The position numbers were made by a program, and so were the translations under genes. The notes under the pieces are model-generated. The model worked only from the letters and a program-made list of their open reading frames with translations, had not been told where the DNA came from and did not search any database. A stretch of DNA of 64,000 nt from Kumtagia ephedrae (GTDB lineage Bacteria > Pseudomonadota > Alphaproteobacteria > Rhizobiales > Rhizobiaceae): positions 124,001 through 188,000 of the forward strand of contig NZ_PXYK01000007.1 in the NCBI RefSeq assembly GCF_003012745.1, written 5' to 3'. Positions 27,591 through 36,037 of this stretch are shown piece by piece. How positions within the stretch are numbered: position 1 is the first letter of the stretch; each line of letters starts with the position of its first letter.

Positions 27591-27868
27591 CGCTCGCGCC
27601 GCCGCTGTATCCAGGCGGCGATGGCGCGGCGGCGCCGGAACGCCAGGATGCCGAACAGGATCAGCGTATCGATGACGAAAGCCTTTGCCAGCAGCCAGGG
27701 GATCGTGGCCGGTTCGAGCCCGAGCAGTTCACCGTAGAGCTCGAAGACGAGGTCGTGCAGCCCGCGCGACAGCATCACGTAGCCGAAATTCATGTCGTAG
27801 TAGGACAGCCCGAACCAGCCCCAGAAGACGGCGAGCGGCAGGGCCCAGAGGATAAGGATCCAACGCAT
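27557..27868 (-). CDS. DUF6105-like small membrane protein
   Basis: A 103-residue protein with two hydrophobic segments (residues ~4-22 and ~58-75), the motif '[21 protein letters not shown]' between them, and a strongly basic tail ('[18 protein letters not shown]'). The pattern matches a family restricted to Hyphomicrobiales that I recall as DUF6105; function unknown. Its ATG shares one base with the stop of the upstream membrane protein (TGATG), so the pair is co-translated. The 3' end runs 34 bases into ruvX on the opposite strand. Confidence 0.75.
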   Translation of the reverse strand: MRWILILWALPLAVFWGWFGLSYYDMNFGYVMLSRGLHDLVFELYGELLGLEPATIPWLLAKAFVIDTLILFGILAFRRRRAIAAWIQRRRERYSGVEPARST

Positions 27869-28422
27869 CAGCGCTCAAAACTCCTCTGCCCGTCATGCGC
27901 GCCGGCGAAGCGCGACAGTTTTACCGTCTGCGAGGCGCCGATCGCCCTGGCGCGCGCCGCCAGGCGCAGTCGCTCGTCGACCAGAGCCTCGGCCCGTTGC
28001 ACGGCGCTCTGCTGTTCGCTGCGGATCGCCACATAGGATGCGATCAGCGCGGCGAAATGCGCCGCCATCGCCGGAAACAACCCGGCGGAGGACCTGAACG
28101 TGCCGACCACCAGCAGCAGGGTCATCAAGCCTGCCGCCGCGGCGAAGGCGACGCGCAAGACCTCCTCGCCGATCGTTCCGTCGTCATTGCCGGCAAACAG
28201 CGCCACCAGCGCCCACCAGAACAGCACCGCGCAGGTCGCGAATCCCATGGCCACGCTGGCGGCGACCACCGGAACGGAAACGACGAGGTAGTCGGCGCCC
28301 GGCAGGTCGATGCCGAAGAAGCGCAACCCGCCGCCATCGCTCCCGAGGACGCTGAGCGTCGCCAGCAGCGAGAACACGACCGCCCAATGCACCACCAGAA
28401 AGAATGTCAGAATCCGCGCCAT
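27868..28422 (-). CDS. Four-helix membrane protein of unknown function
   Basis: A 184-residue protein with four hydrophobic segments in the first 135 residues and a hydrophilic, Arg/Ala-rich C-terminus (140-184) that ends 'SQTVKLSRFAGAHDGQRSF'. I recognise no family. It is the first gene of a two-gene unit with the DUF6105-like protein, joined by a TGATG junction, which suggests that the two act together in the membrane. Confidence 0.75.
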   Translation of the reverse strand: MARILTFFLVVHWAVVFSLLATLSVLGSDGGGLRFFGIDLPGADYLVVSVPVVAASVAMGFATCAVLFWWALVALFAGNDDGTIGEEVLRVAFAAAAGLMTLLLVVGTFRSSAGLFPAMAAHFAALIASYVAIRSEQQSAVQRAEALVDERLRLAARARAIGASQTVKLSRFAGAHDGQRSFER

Positions 28423-28612
28423 GTCGCCCCTGCTCCCTGGCTAAATTGGAGCGGCGGCGGTCGCTGCGCAACGTAAACCAATTGTTAAGGTTAACGTCGG
28501 CCGGGAACCGTGTCGGCGCGCTGTGCCGGTCCATAGCCAATTGCCTGGGAATGCCGCGCCGTCCCCCTTCCCCGTGGAAGCAGGAAAGCCGGCCGCCGGC
28601 GTGAAAGATGCT

Positions 28613-30238
28613 TCAGACCGCCGGATACAGCGTGTCGAGGATGAGGAGCGGGTCGTGGCGCGGCGCCAGCATGCCGTAGGTGGAGCGCCACTGGCCGGCA
28701 AGCCGCGTCTCGACGAAGGCGTCGGCGATACGACCGGCGCCGATGCGCCGCAGTTCCGCCGCCGCCGCCGACAAAGCGAGCTGCTCAGTCAGGACGCGCG
28801 CCGAGCCCTCGTCCGACGAGGCTATCTGCATGGCGGCGCGCAGCACGCCGGTCGTTCCGGCGCCGCCCGCGCCGAGGTCGCGCTCGATCCCCGCCAGCAC
28901 CTCGTCGAACAGCGCCGAGCCGCGGCCGAGCACGCGCAGCACGTCCAACGCCATGACGTTGCCGGAACCTTCCCAGATGGCGTTGACCGGCGCCTCGCGA
29001 TAGTAGCGGGCGAGCGGTCCTTCTTCGACATAGCCGTTGCCGCCGAGGCACTCCATCGCCTCCGCCAGCAGCGGCGGCGCCACCTTGCACACCCAGTACT
29101 TCACCACCGGCGTCATCACGCGGGCAAAGGCCGCCTCGCCGCGATCCCTGGCCGCCTCGTCGAAGGAGCGCGCCAGCCGGAACGACAGCGCCGTGGCGCC
29201 GGCGACGTCGAGCGCCATGTCGGCAAGCACGCGCTGCATCAGCGGCTTGTCGATCAGGTTCGCCCCGAACACTTTTCGATGCCGTGCATGGTGGACGGCT
29301 TCTGCCAGTCCGGCGCGCATGATCGCGGCCGATGCGACGGCGCAGTCGAGCCGGGTCAGCGTCACCATGTCCATGATCGTCTTGACGCCGGCGCCGAGTT
29401 CGCCCACCGGCTCGCCGATGGCGCCCTCGAACTCGACCTCGGAGGACGCGTTGGAGCGGTTGCCGAGCTTGTCCTTGAGGCGCTGGAAGCGAAAGCCGTT
29501 GCCGCTGCCGTCACCGAGGATGCGCGGCACCAGGAAGCAGGACAGCCCCTCCCCGGCCTGCGCAAGCACGAGGAAGGCGTCCGACATTGGTGCCGACATG
29601 AACCATTTGTGACCGGTGAGGCGATAGAAGCCGTTGCCGGCCCGCTCGGCGCGGGTGGTGTTGGCGCGCACGTCGGTGCCGCCCTGCTTCTCGGTCATGC
29701 CCATGCCGAGCGTCAGCCCGGCCTTCTGCACCGGCGGCTTCTGCGTCTGGTCGTATTTGCGGCTGGTGACGCGCGGCGCCCATTCGCGGAACAGTTTCGG
29801 GTTGGCCATCAGCGCGGCGAGCGAAGCGCTGGTCATGGTGACGGGGCACAGATGCCCGGCCTCCAGCTCGGCGGTGAGATAGAAGCGCGCCGCCCGCACC
29901 TGGTGGCGGCGGCCGGTCTCCTGCTCCCCGTTCTCCCATACAGAGGAATGCAGCCCGCCGGCGATGCTGCGGCGCAGCAGTGCATGATAGGCCGGATGGA
30001 AGTCGACGACGTCGAGCCGCCGGCCTTGGCGGTCGTGCGTTTTTAGCCGCGGCGTCTCGGTGTTGGCGAGCCGCGCCAGCTCCTGCGCCTCCTGGCTCAT
30101 CACGAAACGGCCGTGCTGGTCGAGCTCCTTGCGCACCGGCTCGGAAAAATCCTCCGCGAGCTGCACCAGCAGCGGGTCGCCCCGCCATGCGTTCGTGCCC
30201 GTCAGCGGTGGCGGCTGGTTGGTAACCTCGTGCGTCAC
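28613..30238 (-). CDS. AidB-like acyl-CoA dehydrogenase
   Basis: A 541-residue flavoprotein of the AidB group. The start 'THEVTNQPPPLTGTNAW' is the typical AidB N-terminus, so I chose the GTG at 30238. Then come 'PVTMTSASLAALM', 'GMGMTEKQGGTDVRANTT' (flavin site), 'LTGHKWFMSAPMSDAFLVLAQ', 'RLDCAVASAAIMRAGLAEAV' and the catalytic-region 'MECLGGNGYVEEG' with 'YREAPVNAIWEGSGNVMALDVLR'. E. coli AidB binds DNA and is induced by alkylation; other members act as isovaleryl-CoA dehydrogenases. The strongly basic C-terminal DNA-binding part of AidB is not obvious here, so a metabolic role is equally possible. Confidence 0.88.
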   Translation of the reverse strand: MTHEVTNQPPPLTGTNAWRGDPLLVQLAEDFSEPVRKELDQHGRFVMSQEAQELARLANTETPRLKTHDRQGRRLDVVDFHPAYHALLRRSIAGGLHSSVWENGEQETGRRHQVRAARFYLTAELEAGHLCPVTMTSASLAALMANPKLFREWAPRVTSRKYDQTQKPPVQKAGLTLGMGMTEKQGGTDVRANTTRAERAGNGFYRLTGHKWFMSAPMSDAFLVLAQAGEGLSCFLVPRILGDGSGNGFRFQRLKDKLGNRSNASSEVEFEGAIGEPVGELGAGVKTIMDMVTLTRLDCAVASAAIMRAGLAEAVHHARHRKVFGANLIDKPLMQRVLADMALDVAGATALSFRLARSFDEAARDRGEAAFARVMTPVVKYWVCKVAPPLLAEAMECLGGNGYVEEGPLARYYREAPVNAIWEGSGNVMALDVLRVLGRGSALFDEVLAGIERDLGAGGAGTTGVLRAAMQIASSDEGSARVLTEQLALSAAAAELRRIGAGRIADAFVETRLAGQWRSTYGMLAPRHDPLLILDTLYPAV

Positions 30239-30581
30239 GCCGGATCTCTTGCTCGCGCCCTGCGCTATCGAATCCGTAGCGCCTGCGGCGCTTATAGCCG
30301 AAGCCGCGGAAGCCGCGCGACGAAAAATCCGAAGCGCCGACGCACATCGCGATCGTAGCGGCGGCTTCGCCGGCCGGCCGGACTGCCGCAGGGACGTAGC
30401 GCAGCGCGGTGCTTCGCCGCCGCGGACGAGCGCGGCCGCCCGTCTGCCCACCGGCGCGACGGGACCATTTCCTCACGAAAATGTTAGCCGGCTGGAATAG
30501 ACCGCAGCCGTCGCCGTTTGCTCCCGCATCGCACAGACAAGCGCAGCCGGCCTGGGCGCGCGTTCGGAGAGATGCCCAAAG
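30239..30581. other. 343-base divergent intergenic region
   Basis: Holds the leaders of the AidB-like gene (minus) and of the DASS transporter (plus). I see no clear promoter hexamers, RNA structure or gene; the composition is unusually GC-rich, and reading frames run through it by chance. Confidence 0.4.
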
Positions 30582-32066
30582 ATGTCAGACATCAGCACCT
30601 TGCCAGGCGCTGCCGCGTCAACACTTCAACTGCCCGGCGGTACCGCAAAAATCTCGCGGCCGGTCGGCAGGCTTGTGATCGGCGCCCTGCTCGCAGGTCT
30701 GGCCGTCCTCGCCATCTTCGCCGGCGGCGATGGCCTGACATATCCGATGCGCGTGGCCCTGTCGGTTTTCGCCGCCACGCTGATCGCCTGGACGGTCATG
30801 GACCTGCCGGAGACGCCTGTGGCGCTGGCCGGCGCCCTAGCGCTGGTCTTTGCCGGCGCGGTGGAGCAACGCGCCCTTTTCGACGCGCTCGGCAGCGGCA
30901 TCGTCGCCCTGATGCTGGCCGCTTTCGTCATCGGCGCGGTGCTGAAGGAAACCGGCCTCGCCAACCGCCTCGCCTTGCGCATGCTGGCGCCGTTCCGCAC
31001 CGTCTCCGGCATCTTCTGGGGGATCACCGGCGCCATCTTCCTGACGGCATTCTTCATACCGTCGACGTCGGCGCGGGCAGCGATCCTGATGCCGGTCTTT
31101 CTCGCGCTTTCCCGGACGATCGCCAGGCCCAGGGTGACAAGGGCGCTTGCCCTGCTGTTTCCGTCGGTGATCCTGCTTTCGGCCGCCGCTTCCCTGACCG
31201 GCGCCGGCGCGCATCTGGTGGCGGCCGATGCGATCCGGCGCATCTCCGGTGAGACGCTGGGCTTCGCCGCCTGGGCGATGCTCGCCGCGCCGTTCGCGCT
31301 GCTGTGCAGCCTTGCCGCCGGCGGCCTGATCCTCGGCACGTTCCTTGGCGCCGACGACCGCAGGGCGCGTGTCGCCGCGCTCGACGCTGCAACGCAACCG
31401 CTGTCCAGCCGCGACCGGGTCGTCGCCGGCATCGTGCTTGCGGTCGTCGGGCTGTGGGCCACGGCCGGTCTGCATGGGATCGACCTGGCGCTGGTCGCGC
31501 TTGCCGGAGCGCTTGTCGCCGCGTCGAAATCCGTGTCGGGCGTCTCGTTCAAGGCCGCGCTCAAGGGCGTCGAATGGAACCTGCTGCTGTTTCTCGCCGC
31601 CACGCTCGTCATCGGCGAAGCGCTGCTCGACACCGGAGCCGCCAGGCTGATCGTCGACCGGCTGCTGCTTTCGTTTGCCGGCGCCGGCACGCCGCCTGCC
31701 TGGCTCGTCGTCACCCTTACCGCGACCGCGTCGGCGTTGGCGCATATCGTGATCAACTCGCGCACGGCGCGTGCGACCGTCCTGATTCCTGCCCTGGCCC
31801 TTCCGCTCGCCGGGTTCGGCATCGACCCGGCCTCGCTGATCCTGCTGGTCACGCTGGGCAGCGGCTTCTGTCAGACGCTGATGGTCTCGGCGAAACCGGT
31901 CACGCTGTTCGGCGGCATGGAACCACCGGCCTTCACCTCGGGCGATCTGCTGCGCCTGTCGGCGATGCTTCTGCCGCTGTTCGTAGCGCTGCTCTGCCTG
32001 TTCGCCCTGCTCGTCTGGCCAAGTTTTGGGCTTTTTCCCACGCCGGCCGAATACCGGAACCTCTAG
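30582..32066 (+). CDS. SLC13/DASS family anion permease
   Basis: A 494-residue membrane protein with about 11-12 hydrophobic segments and two SLC13-type repeats. The substrate-binding sequences are in diverged form: 'FFIPSTSARAAILMPVF' in the first half and 'HIVINSRTARATVLIPALA' in the second, the latter resembling the SNT/SHT motifs of dicarboxylate:sodium symporters. The closing 'KPVTLFGGMEPPAFTSGDLLRLS' is typical. Substrates of the family include di- and tricarboxylates and sulfate; the specific one is not readable. The glycerate kinase gene follows on the same strand after 134 bases. Confidence 0.85.
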   Translation: MSDISTLPGAAASTLQLPGGTAKISRPVGRLVIGALLAGLAVLAIFAGGDGLTYPMRVALSVFAATLIAWTVMDLPETPVALAGALALVFAGAVEQRALFDALGSGIVALMLAAFVIGAVLKETGLANRLALRMLAPFRTVSGIFWGITGAIFLTAFFIPSTSARAAILMPVFLALSRTIARPRVTRALALLFPSVILLSAAASLTGAGAHLVAADAIRRISGETLGFAAWAMLAAPFALLCSLAAGGLILGTFLGADDRRARVAALDAATQPLSSRDRVVAGIVLAVVGLWATAGLHGIDLALVALAGALVAASKSVSGVSFKAALKGVEWNLLLFLAATLVIGEALLDTGAARLIVDRLLLSFAGAGTPPAWLVVTLTATASALAHIVINSRTARATVLIPALALPLAGFGIDPASLILLVTLGSGFCQTLMVSAKPVTLFGGMEPPAFTSGDLLRLSAMLLPLFVALLCLFALLVWPSFGLFPTPAEYRNL

Positions 32067-32199
32067 ATTTGGCAGCTCGACGAGCTCCTAAAAAATTAGG
32101 CCAAGTTATTCTCATAAGATACTGAAATAATGTGGAATAAACTCGATTTCGCTCCGTTTCTCCTTGGTCCTTCCAATGCACTGAGACAAGGAGTTTACC

Positions 32200-33414
32200 A
32201 TGCCTTTCACCGTTCTCGTCGCGCCGTCCGGCTTCAAGGAAAGCCTGTCGGCCAATGAGGTGGCCGACTGCATCGGCGAAGGCGTTCTGCGTGCCGTGCC
32301 CCGCGCCAGGATATTGAAGGCGCCGCTGGTCGACGGCGGCGAGGGTTTTACCGAGGCGCTCGTCGCCGCCACCGGCGGCGAGATGCACCGCCTGACCGTC
32401 ACCGGCCCGGTCGGCGATCCCGTCCCCTCTTTCTTCGGCTTTCTCGGCGGCGCGCCGGTGCGCACCGCGGTCATCGAGATGGCCGCGGCCGCTGGCCTGC
32501 GGCTGGTGCCGCGCGACCGCCGCGATCCCTGCCGCACGACCAGCCGCGGCGTGGGCGAACTGATCAAGGCGGCGCTCGACGCCGGCGCCGAGCGCATCCT
32601 GCTCGGCTGCGGCGACAGCGGTATCAACGACGGCGGCGCCGGCATGGCCGAGGCGCTGGGCGTGCGCTTCCTCGATCGCAGCGGCGAACCTCTTGCAGCA
32701 GGCGGCGGTGCCCTGGCGCAACTCGCCCGGATCGATCTCTCCGATCGCGACCCGCGCCTCGACGCGGTGCGGATCGACGCCGCGGTCAACTGGCACAACA
32801 TGCTCACCGGCCCGCGCGGCGTTGCCCGGGTGTTCGGGCCGCAGAAGGGAGCGACGGCGGAGCAGGTCGAACTGCTCGATCGGGCCATGGAGACCTATGC
32901 CGGACAAATCCTGGCCGCCGCCGGCATCGACGTCGCCACGGCCGAAGGCGCCGGCGCCTCGGGCGGACTCGGCGCAGGCGTGCTCGGGTTGCTCTCCGGC
33001 CGGCTGCATCCGCGCTACGACATCGTCATGCGCTATCTCGATCTCGACCGGATGATCGCCAAGGCCGATCTCGTCATCACCGCCGAAGGCAGCCTCGACG
33101 GCCAGACCCCGTTCGGAAAAGTGCCGGCGGAGGTGGGGCGCCGCGCCAGGGCGGCGGGCCTGCCGGTGATCGCGCTCGCCGGCACCATCGGCAAGGGCGT
33201 GACGCTCAATTTCGAGCATGGCATCGACGCCTTCGCCTCGATCCTCAAGCGGCCGTGCAGCCTCGACGAAGCGATCGCGGCGACGTCCAAGCTGCTGGTG
33301 CGTGCCGCCGAGGACGCGGCGCGCATGATCCTGGTCGGCATGCGCCTGAAACGGACGGGCGTCGTCGCGCGCCGCGTCCGGCATGGGCGGGCCGGATCAC
33401 GAGCCGCGGCGTGA
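32200..33414 (+). CDS. Glycerate kinase (GlxK/GarK family)
   Basis: A 404-residue kinase that phosphorylates D-glycerate, feeding it into glycolysis. Signatures: 'LVAPSGFKESLSANEVA' at the start, 'PLVDGGEGFTEALVAATGG', 'ERILLGCGDSGINDGGAGMA', 'VFGPQKGATAEQVELLD' and 'ITAEGSLDGQTPFGKVP'. Members form 2- or 3-phosphoglycerate depending on subgroup. A clean AAGGAG lies before ATG 32200. The C-terminal 25 residues are Arg-rich and not conserved. The neighbouring DASS carrier may import a related organic acid, which is inference from proximity. Confidence 0.93.
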   Translation: MPFTVLVAPSGFKESLSANEVADCIGEGVLRAVPRARILKAPLVDGGEGFTEALVAATGGEMHRLTVTGPVGDPVPSFFGFLGGAPVRTAVIEMAAAAGLRLVPRDRRDPCRTTSRGVGELIKAALDAGAERILLGCGDSGINDGGAGMAEALGVRFLDRSGEPLAAGGGALAQLARIDLSDRDPRLDAVRIDAAVNWHNMLTGPRGVARVFGPQKGATAEQVELLDRAMETYAGQILAAAGIDVATAEGAGASGGLGAGVLGLLSGRLHPRYDIVMRYLDLDRMIAKADLVITAEGSLDGQTPFGKVPAEVGRRARAAGLPVIALAGTIGKGVTLNFEHGIDAFASILKRPCSLDEAIAATSKLLVRAAEDAARMILVGMRLKRTGVVARRVRHGRAGSRAAA

Positions 33415-33495
33415 CCCGGACGGCGAGCCGCCTGCCTGCCCCGGGTGGGCAGGGCAATAGCATATGGCAAACGACGGGGACTTTCGCCGGTTCGC

Positions 33496-33634
33496 ACCCC
33501 CATCCCTAACCGCTCCCCACAAGCGGAGGGGGACTTTGCGGCGGCCATGCCGCGCGAAACCATTGACGATTGGCGCCTGGGGGAGGTGCCAGTCGGCCCC
33601 CCTCCCCCTTGTGGGGAGGGGCTAGGGGTGGGGG
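33496..33634. repeat. REP/BIME-like inverted repeat, 37-bp arms
   Basis: The arms at 33496-33532 and 33597-33634 are reverse complements with about three mismatches. Each arm is itself partly palindromic around a CTCCCC-acaag-GGGAG core. The 64 bases between are unrelated. The 'CCCCTCCCCTTGTGGGGAGG' style of core is widespread between genes in Mesorhizobium-like genomes. The element fills most of the 306 bases between the glycerate kinase gene and the next, minus-strand gene. Confidence 0.75.
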
Positions 33635-33720
33635 TAAACTCATATGCCCTGCCCCGAGGTGGACAGGCTGTCGTCTCGCTGCGAACGCCAAGGCGCATGC
33701 CGTGGCCAGGGCGCACGCCG

Positions 33721-34059
33721 TCAGGCCGCCTGAACGGAGACGATCTTCCCGTCGGCGTCGACGACGCAGGTCGTCGGCTTGCCGCCGGCATTGAGGTCCA
33801 CGTGATAGTTCCTGGCGTCCAGCTTGCGCGAGCCCACGGGCAGCACCTTGCTGCTTTCCACCCCGGTGGTCTTCGCCACCTCGTTGGCGCAAAGCAGCTG
33901 CAGATCCGCCGGCGCCGTCTCCACCGTCGTCCGCGACATCTGGTCGGGGGTCGGACCGCTGGTGCTGCAGGCGCCGAGCGCCGCCAGGGCCAGCGCGACG
34001 AGCGCCCATCCGCCAGGGCGCGCCCATCCGCCGCCCGCCTGCCTTGCCGGTAAAGTCAT
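33721..34059 (-). CDS. Putative lipoprotein
   Basis: A 112-residue lipoprotein with a hydrophobic signal after a short basic N-terminus and the lipobox LGAC (cysteine ~31). The mature part has two cysteines ('LQLLCANEVAK', 'PTTCVVDADGK') and the end 'TTCVVDADGKIVSVQAA' resembles a small PepSY/YpeB-like strand pair. Function unknown. ATG 34059 is preceded by GGAGGGG. It lies 17 bases downstream of the L,D-transpeptidase gene on the same strand, so both may belong to one envelope-related transcript. Confidence 0.75.
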   Translation of the reverse strand: MTLPARQAGGGWARPGGWALVALALAALGACSTSGPTPDQMSRTTVETAPADLQLLCANEVAKTTGVESSKVLPVGSRKLDARNYHVDLNAGGKPTTCVVDADGKIVSVQAA

Positions 34060-34076
34060 GTCCCCTCCGTCGGCGC

Positions 34077-34775
34077 TCAGACGCCCTTGTACAGTGCAGC
34101 CCCCTGCATCAGCACGATCACCTTCGCACCGACCTCGATGCGGGAATGAAGGTCGACGATGTCGTCGTTGTTCATTCTTATGCAGCCGGACGAGACATCG
34201 AGGCCGATCGTCCATGGCTCGGGCGTGCCGTGAATGCGGTAGATCGTGTCCTGATCGCCTTCGTAGAGGTAGAGCGCCCGGGCGCCGAGCGGATTGTCGG
34301 GACCGCCCGGCTGGCCGCCCGCCCATTTGCGGGCGTTCGGGTCGCGGGCGACCATCTCGGCGGGCGGCGTCCAGGTCGGCCATTCGGCGGTCCGGCCGAT
34401 GCGCACGATGCCGGCCCAGCCGAACCCTTCACGGCCGACGCCGATGCCGTAGCGGATCGCCTTCTGGCCGGGCTGGACGAGGTAGAGAAAATGCTGGTTG
34501 CCGTCGATGATGATGGTGCCCGGCTTCTCGGCGGTGCGGAACTTGACCATTTGCGGACGAAACGCCTCGGGCACCTGCTTGTGCTGCTTCCAGTGCCGGT
34601 AGGCTTTGGTGCGGTCGTAATTGACCCATTTCCGCGTCTTGGAATCGTAGACCTGGGTTCCCGCCGCGAGCGCGGTCGCCGTGGCGACGGCAAGCCCGGC
34701 GGCGAGCAGGATCGCGAACCTCGCGAACCGCCGGCGGCCTGGTTCAGTCCTGTTGCGGGCGAAAAACTTGGTCAT
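34077..34775 (-). CDS. L,D-transpeptidase (ErfK/YbiS/YcfS/YnhG family)
   Basis: A 232-residue periplasmic enzyme with an N-terminal signal-anchor (about 15-38) and a YkuD catalytic domain: 'FLYLVQPGQKAIRYGIGVG', 'YRIHGTPEPWTIG' and the catalytic cysteine in 'DVSSGCIRMNNDDIVDL'. It would form 3-3 cross-links in peptidoglycan or attach proteins to it, as many Hyphomicrobiales paralogues do. The ATG at 34775 overlaps the stop of the upstream binding-protein gene by four bases (ATGA). Confidence 0.93.
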   Translation of the reverse strand: MTKFFARNRTEPGRRRFARFAILLAAGLAVATATALAAGTQVYDSKTRKWVNYDRTKAYRHWKQHKQVPEAFRPQMVKFRTAEKPGTIIIDGNQHFLYLVQPGQKAIRYGIGVGREGFGWAGIVRIGRTAEWPTWTPPAEMVARDPNARKWAGGQPGGPDNPLGARALYLYEGDQDTIYRIHGTPEPWTIGLDVSSGCIRMNNDDIVDLHSRIEVGAKVIVLMQGAALYKGV

Positions 34776-35737
34776 GGCTTTGCCCACCCATCGACCCGCG
34801 CTTCGTTTTTGGCCACCCATTGCTCGGCGAATTTATAGGGATCCTGCCTTTCCACCTGCAGCGCATAGCTCATGTCGATCGCCTCCTCCGGCTTGAGATC
34901 CATGCGCTCGAGAAAACGCACGACATCCGGATGCTTTTCGCGCAGCGAGGTTGCATAGGCGACATGGTAGTGGGCGGCGTCCCAGCCGACGCTGGCCTCC
35001 GATTTCGACAGCCACTCGGCATCTTCCGACGGCAGCACGACCTTCCATTTCGCCGGATCGTAGGGAGGCTCGGAGAGGCGCGCGATGTCGTGCAGCTTGA
35101 ACACGGCGTGCGGCGCGTAACAGGCGAAGACCACGGGACGGGCCGTCGCCTCGGCGGCATCCACCGCGGCCATGCCGACGTCCTCGGGCATTTCCAGCAG
35201 CGTCAGCGTCGCCGCATAGCCGTAGCTGTTGGCTCTGATCCGCTCGATCGTCGTGGACGACCAGGTCGACGCCCCGATCCACATTTCGCCCTGGCCGTCG
35301 CCGTCGGTGTCGAGCGCGGCGGTCTTCTTCTGGTCCTGCAAATCCGAGATGTCGCGAATCCCCGCCTCGTCGGCGGCGGCGCGATTCGCACAGATGCCTT
35401 GCCAGGCCGGCACGCCCGTCGGGCTGATGGCGACGGTGCCGGCATCGGTGACGTAGCGTTTGACGAGATTGTCGAGATTGGGCAGCCACACTTCCGGATG
35501 GATGTCCACCTGCCCGGAATCCAGTCCGGTGAAGGCGATCAGCGTGCCCATCTCGACCACGTCCGCGTCGAGACCGAGCTCCTTTTTCAGTCCGACCTTG
35601 ATGATGTTGGCCGTCGCCTGCCCGGACGACCAATTCGGCATGGCGATCACGAGATCGGCGGCACCGGCATATCCGTGGGACACAACGACCGCCGCCGCGG
35701 CCAATGCCCCCCTCAACCACGGCCACGCAAAAGTCAT
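34772..35737 (-). CDS. Glycine betaine/choline ABC transporter substrate-binding protein (OpuAC type)
   Basis: A 321-residue periplasmic binding protein: signal peptide with cleavage after 'GYAGA', then 'LVIAMPNWSSGQATANIIKVGL', 'EMGTLIAFTGLDSGQVDIHPEVWLP' and 'IGASTWSSTTIERIRANSYG', with several tryptophans of the kind that form the aromatic cage for quaternary amines. No permease or ATPase gene lies next to it; it is an orphan here, joined by an ATGA overlap to an L,D-transpeptidase gene. Start at ATG 35737, with GAGAGG upstream. Confidence 0.9.
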   Translation of the reverse strand: MTFAWPWLRGALAAAAVVVSHGYAGAADLVIAMPNWSSGQATANIIKVGLKKELGLDADVVEMGTLIAFTGLDSGQVDIHPEVWLPNLDNLVKRYVTDAGTVAISPTGVPAWQGICANRAAADEAGIRDISDLQDQKKTAALDTDGDGQGEMWIGASTWSSTTIERIRANSYGYAATLTLLEMPEDVGMAAVDAAEATARPVVFACYAPHAVFKLHDIARLSEPPYDPAKWKVVLPSEDAEWLSKSEASVGWDAAHYHVAYATSLREKHPDVVRFLERMDLKPEEAIDMSYALQVERQDPYKFAEQWVAKNEARVDGWAKP

Positions 35738-35996
35738 CAAGCGAGCCTCTCTTTCGAGCGTCCCCCGTCCCGCGCAACCAATGTTGCACGGTCGCCGGCC
35801 GTGCGCAATTGCCGCAGCCGCGCTAAAACCGACAGCGTTCGACTTTTGGTTGCAGAAGGGTTTCCGCTCCGGGCAAACAGACGCCTCGCGTCGATCTTGC
35901 GGCAGCAGCTCCGACCTGCCGAAAATCCCGCCTCCGCTCGCAGGGTGCCTCCGAGGGTCTCCAGGCAGCGAGAGGTGTTGATGACCCGCCTCGCGC
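35738..35996. other. Divergent intergenic region upstream of pyrB
   Basis: Together with the pyrB promoter this makes 300 bases between divergent genes. A hairpin GCACGG-tcgccgg-CCGTGC lies near 35785-35803. No gene is visible. Confidence 0.4.
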
Positions 35997-36025
35997 CTTG
36001 CGGCGCGGCTGGCCCGGCCCTATAG
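35997..36025 (+). promoter_or_regulatory. Housekeeping promoter of the pyrB operon
   Basis: CTTGCG at 35997-36002, a 17-base spacer and CTATAG at 36020-36025, close to the alphaproteobacterial sigma-70 consensus CTTGAC-N17-CTATAT. Transcription would start near 36031-36033, five to seven bases before the pyrB ATG, so the message would be nearly leaderless. Confidence 0.6.
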
Positions 36026-36037
36026 CACCGTCTCGAC

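Noticed and set aside
33415-33720. Possible attachment site or insertion-element end around the inverted repeats
   Set aside because: No transposase or target duplication is visible; the cores match small palindromic elements better.
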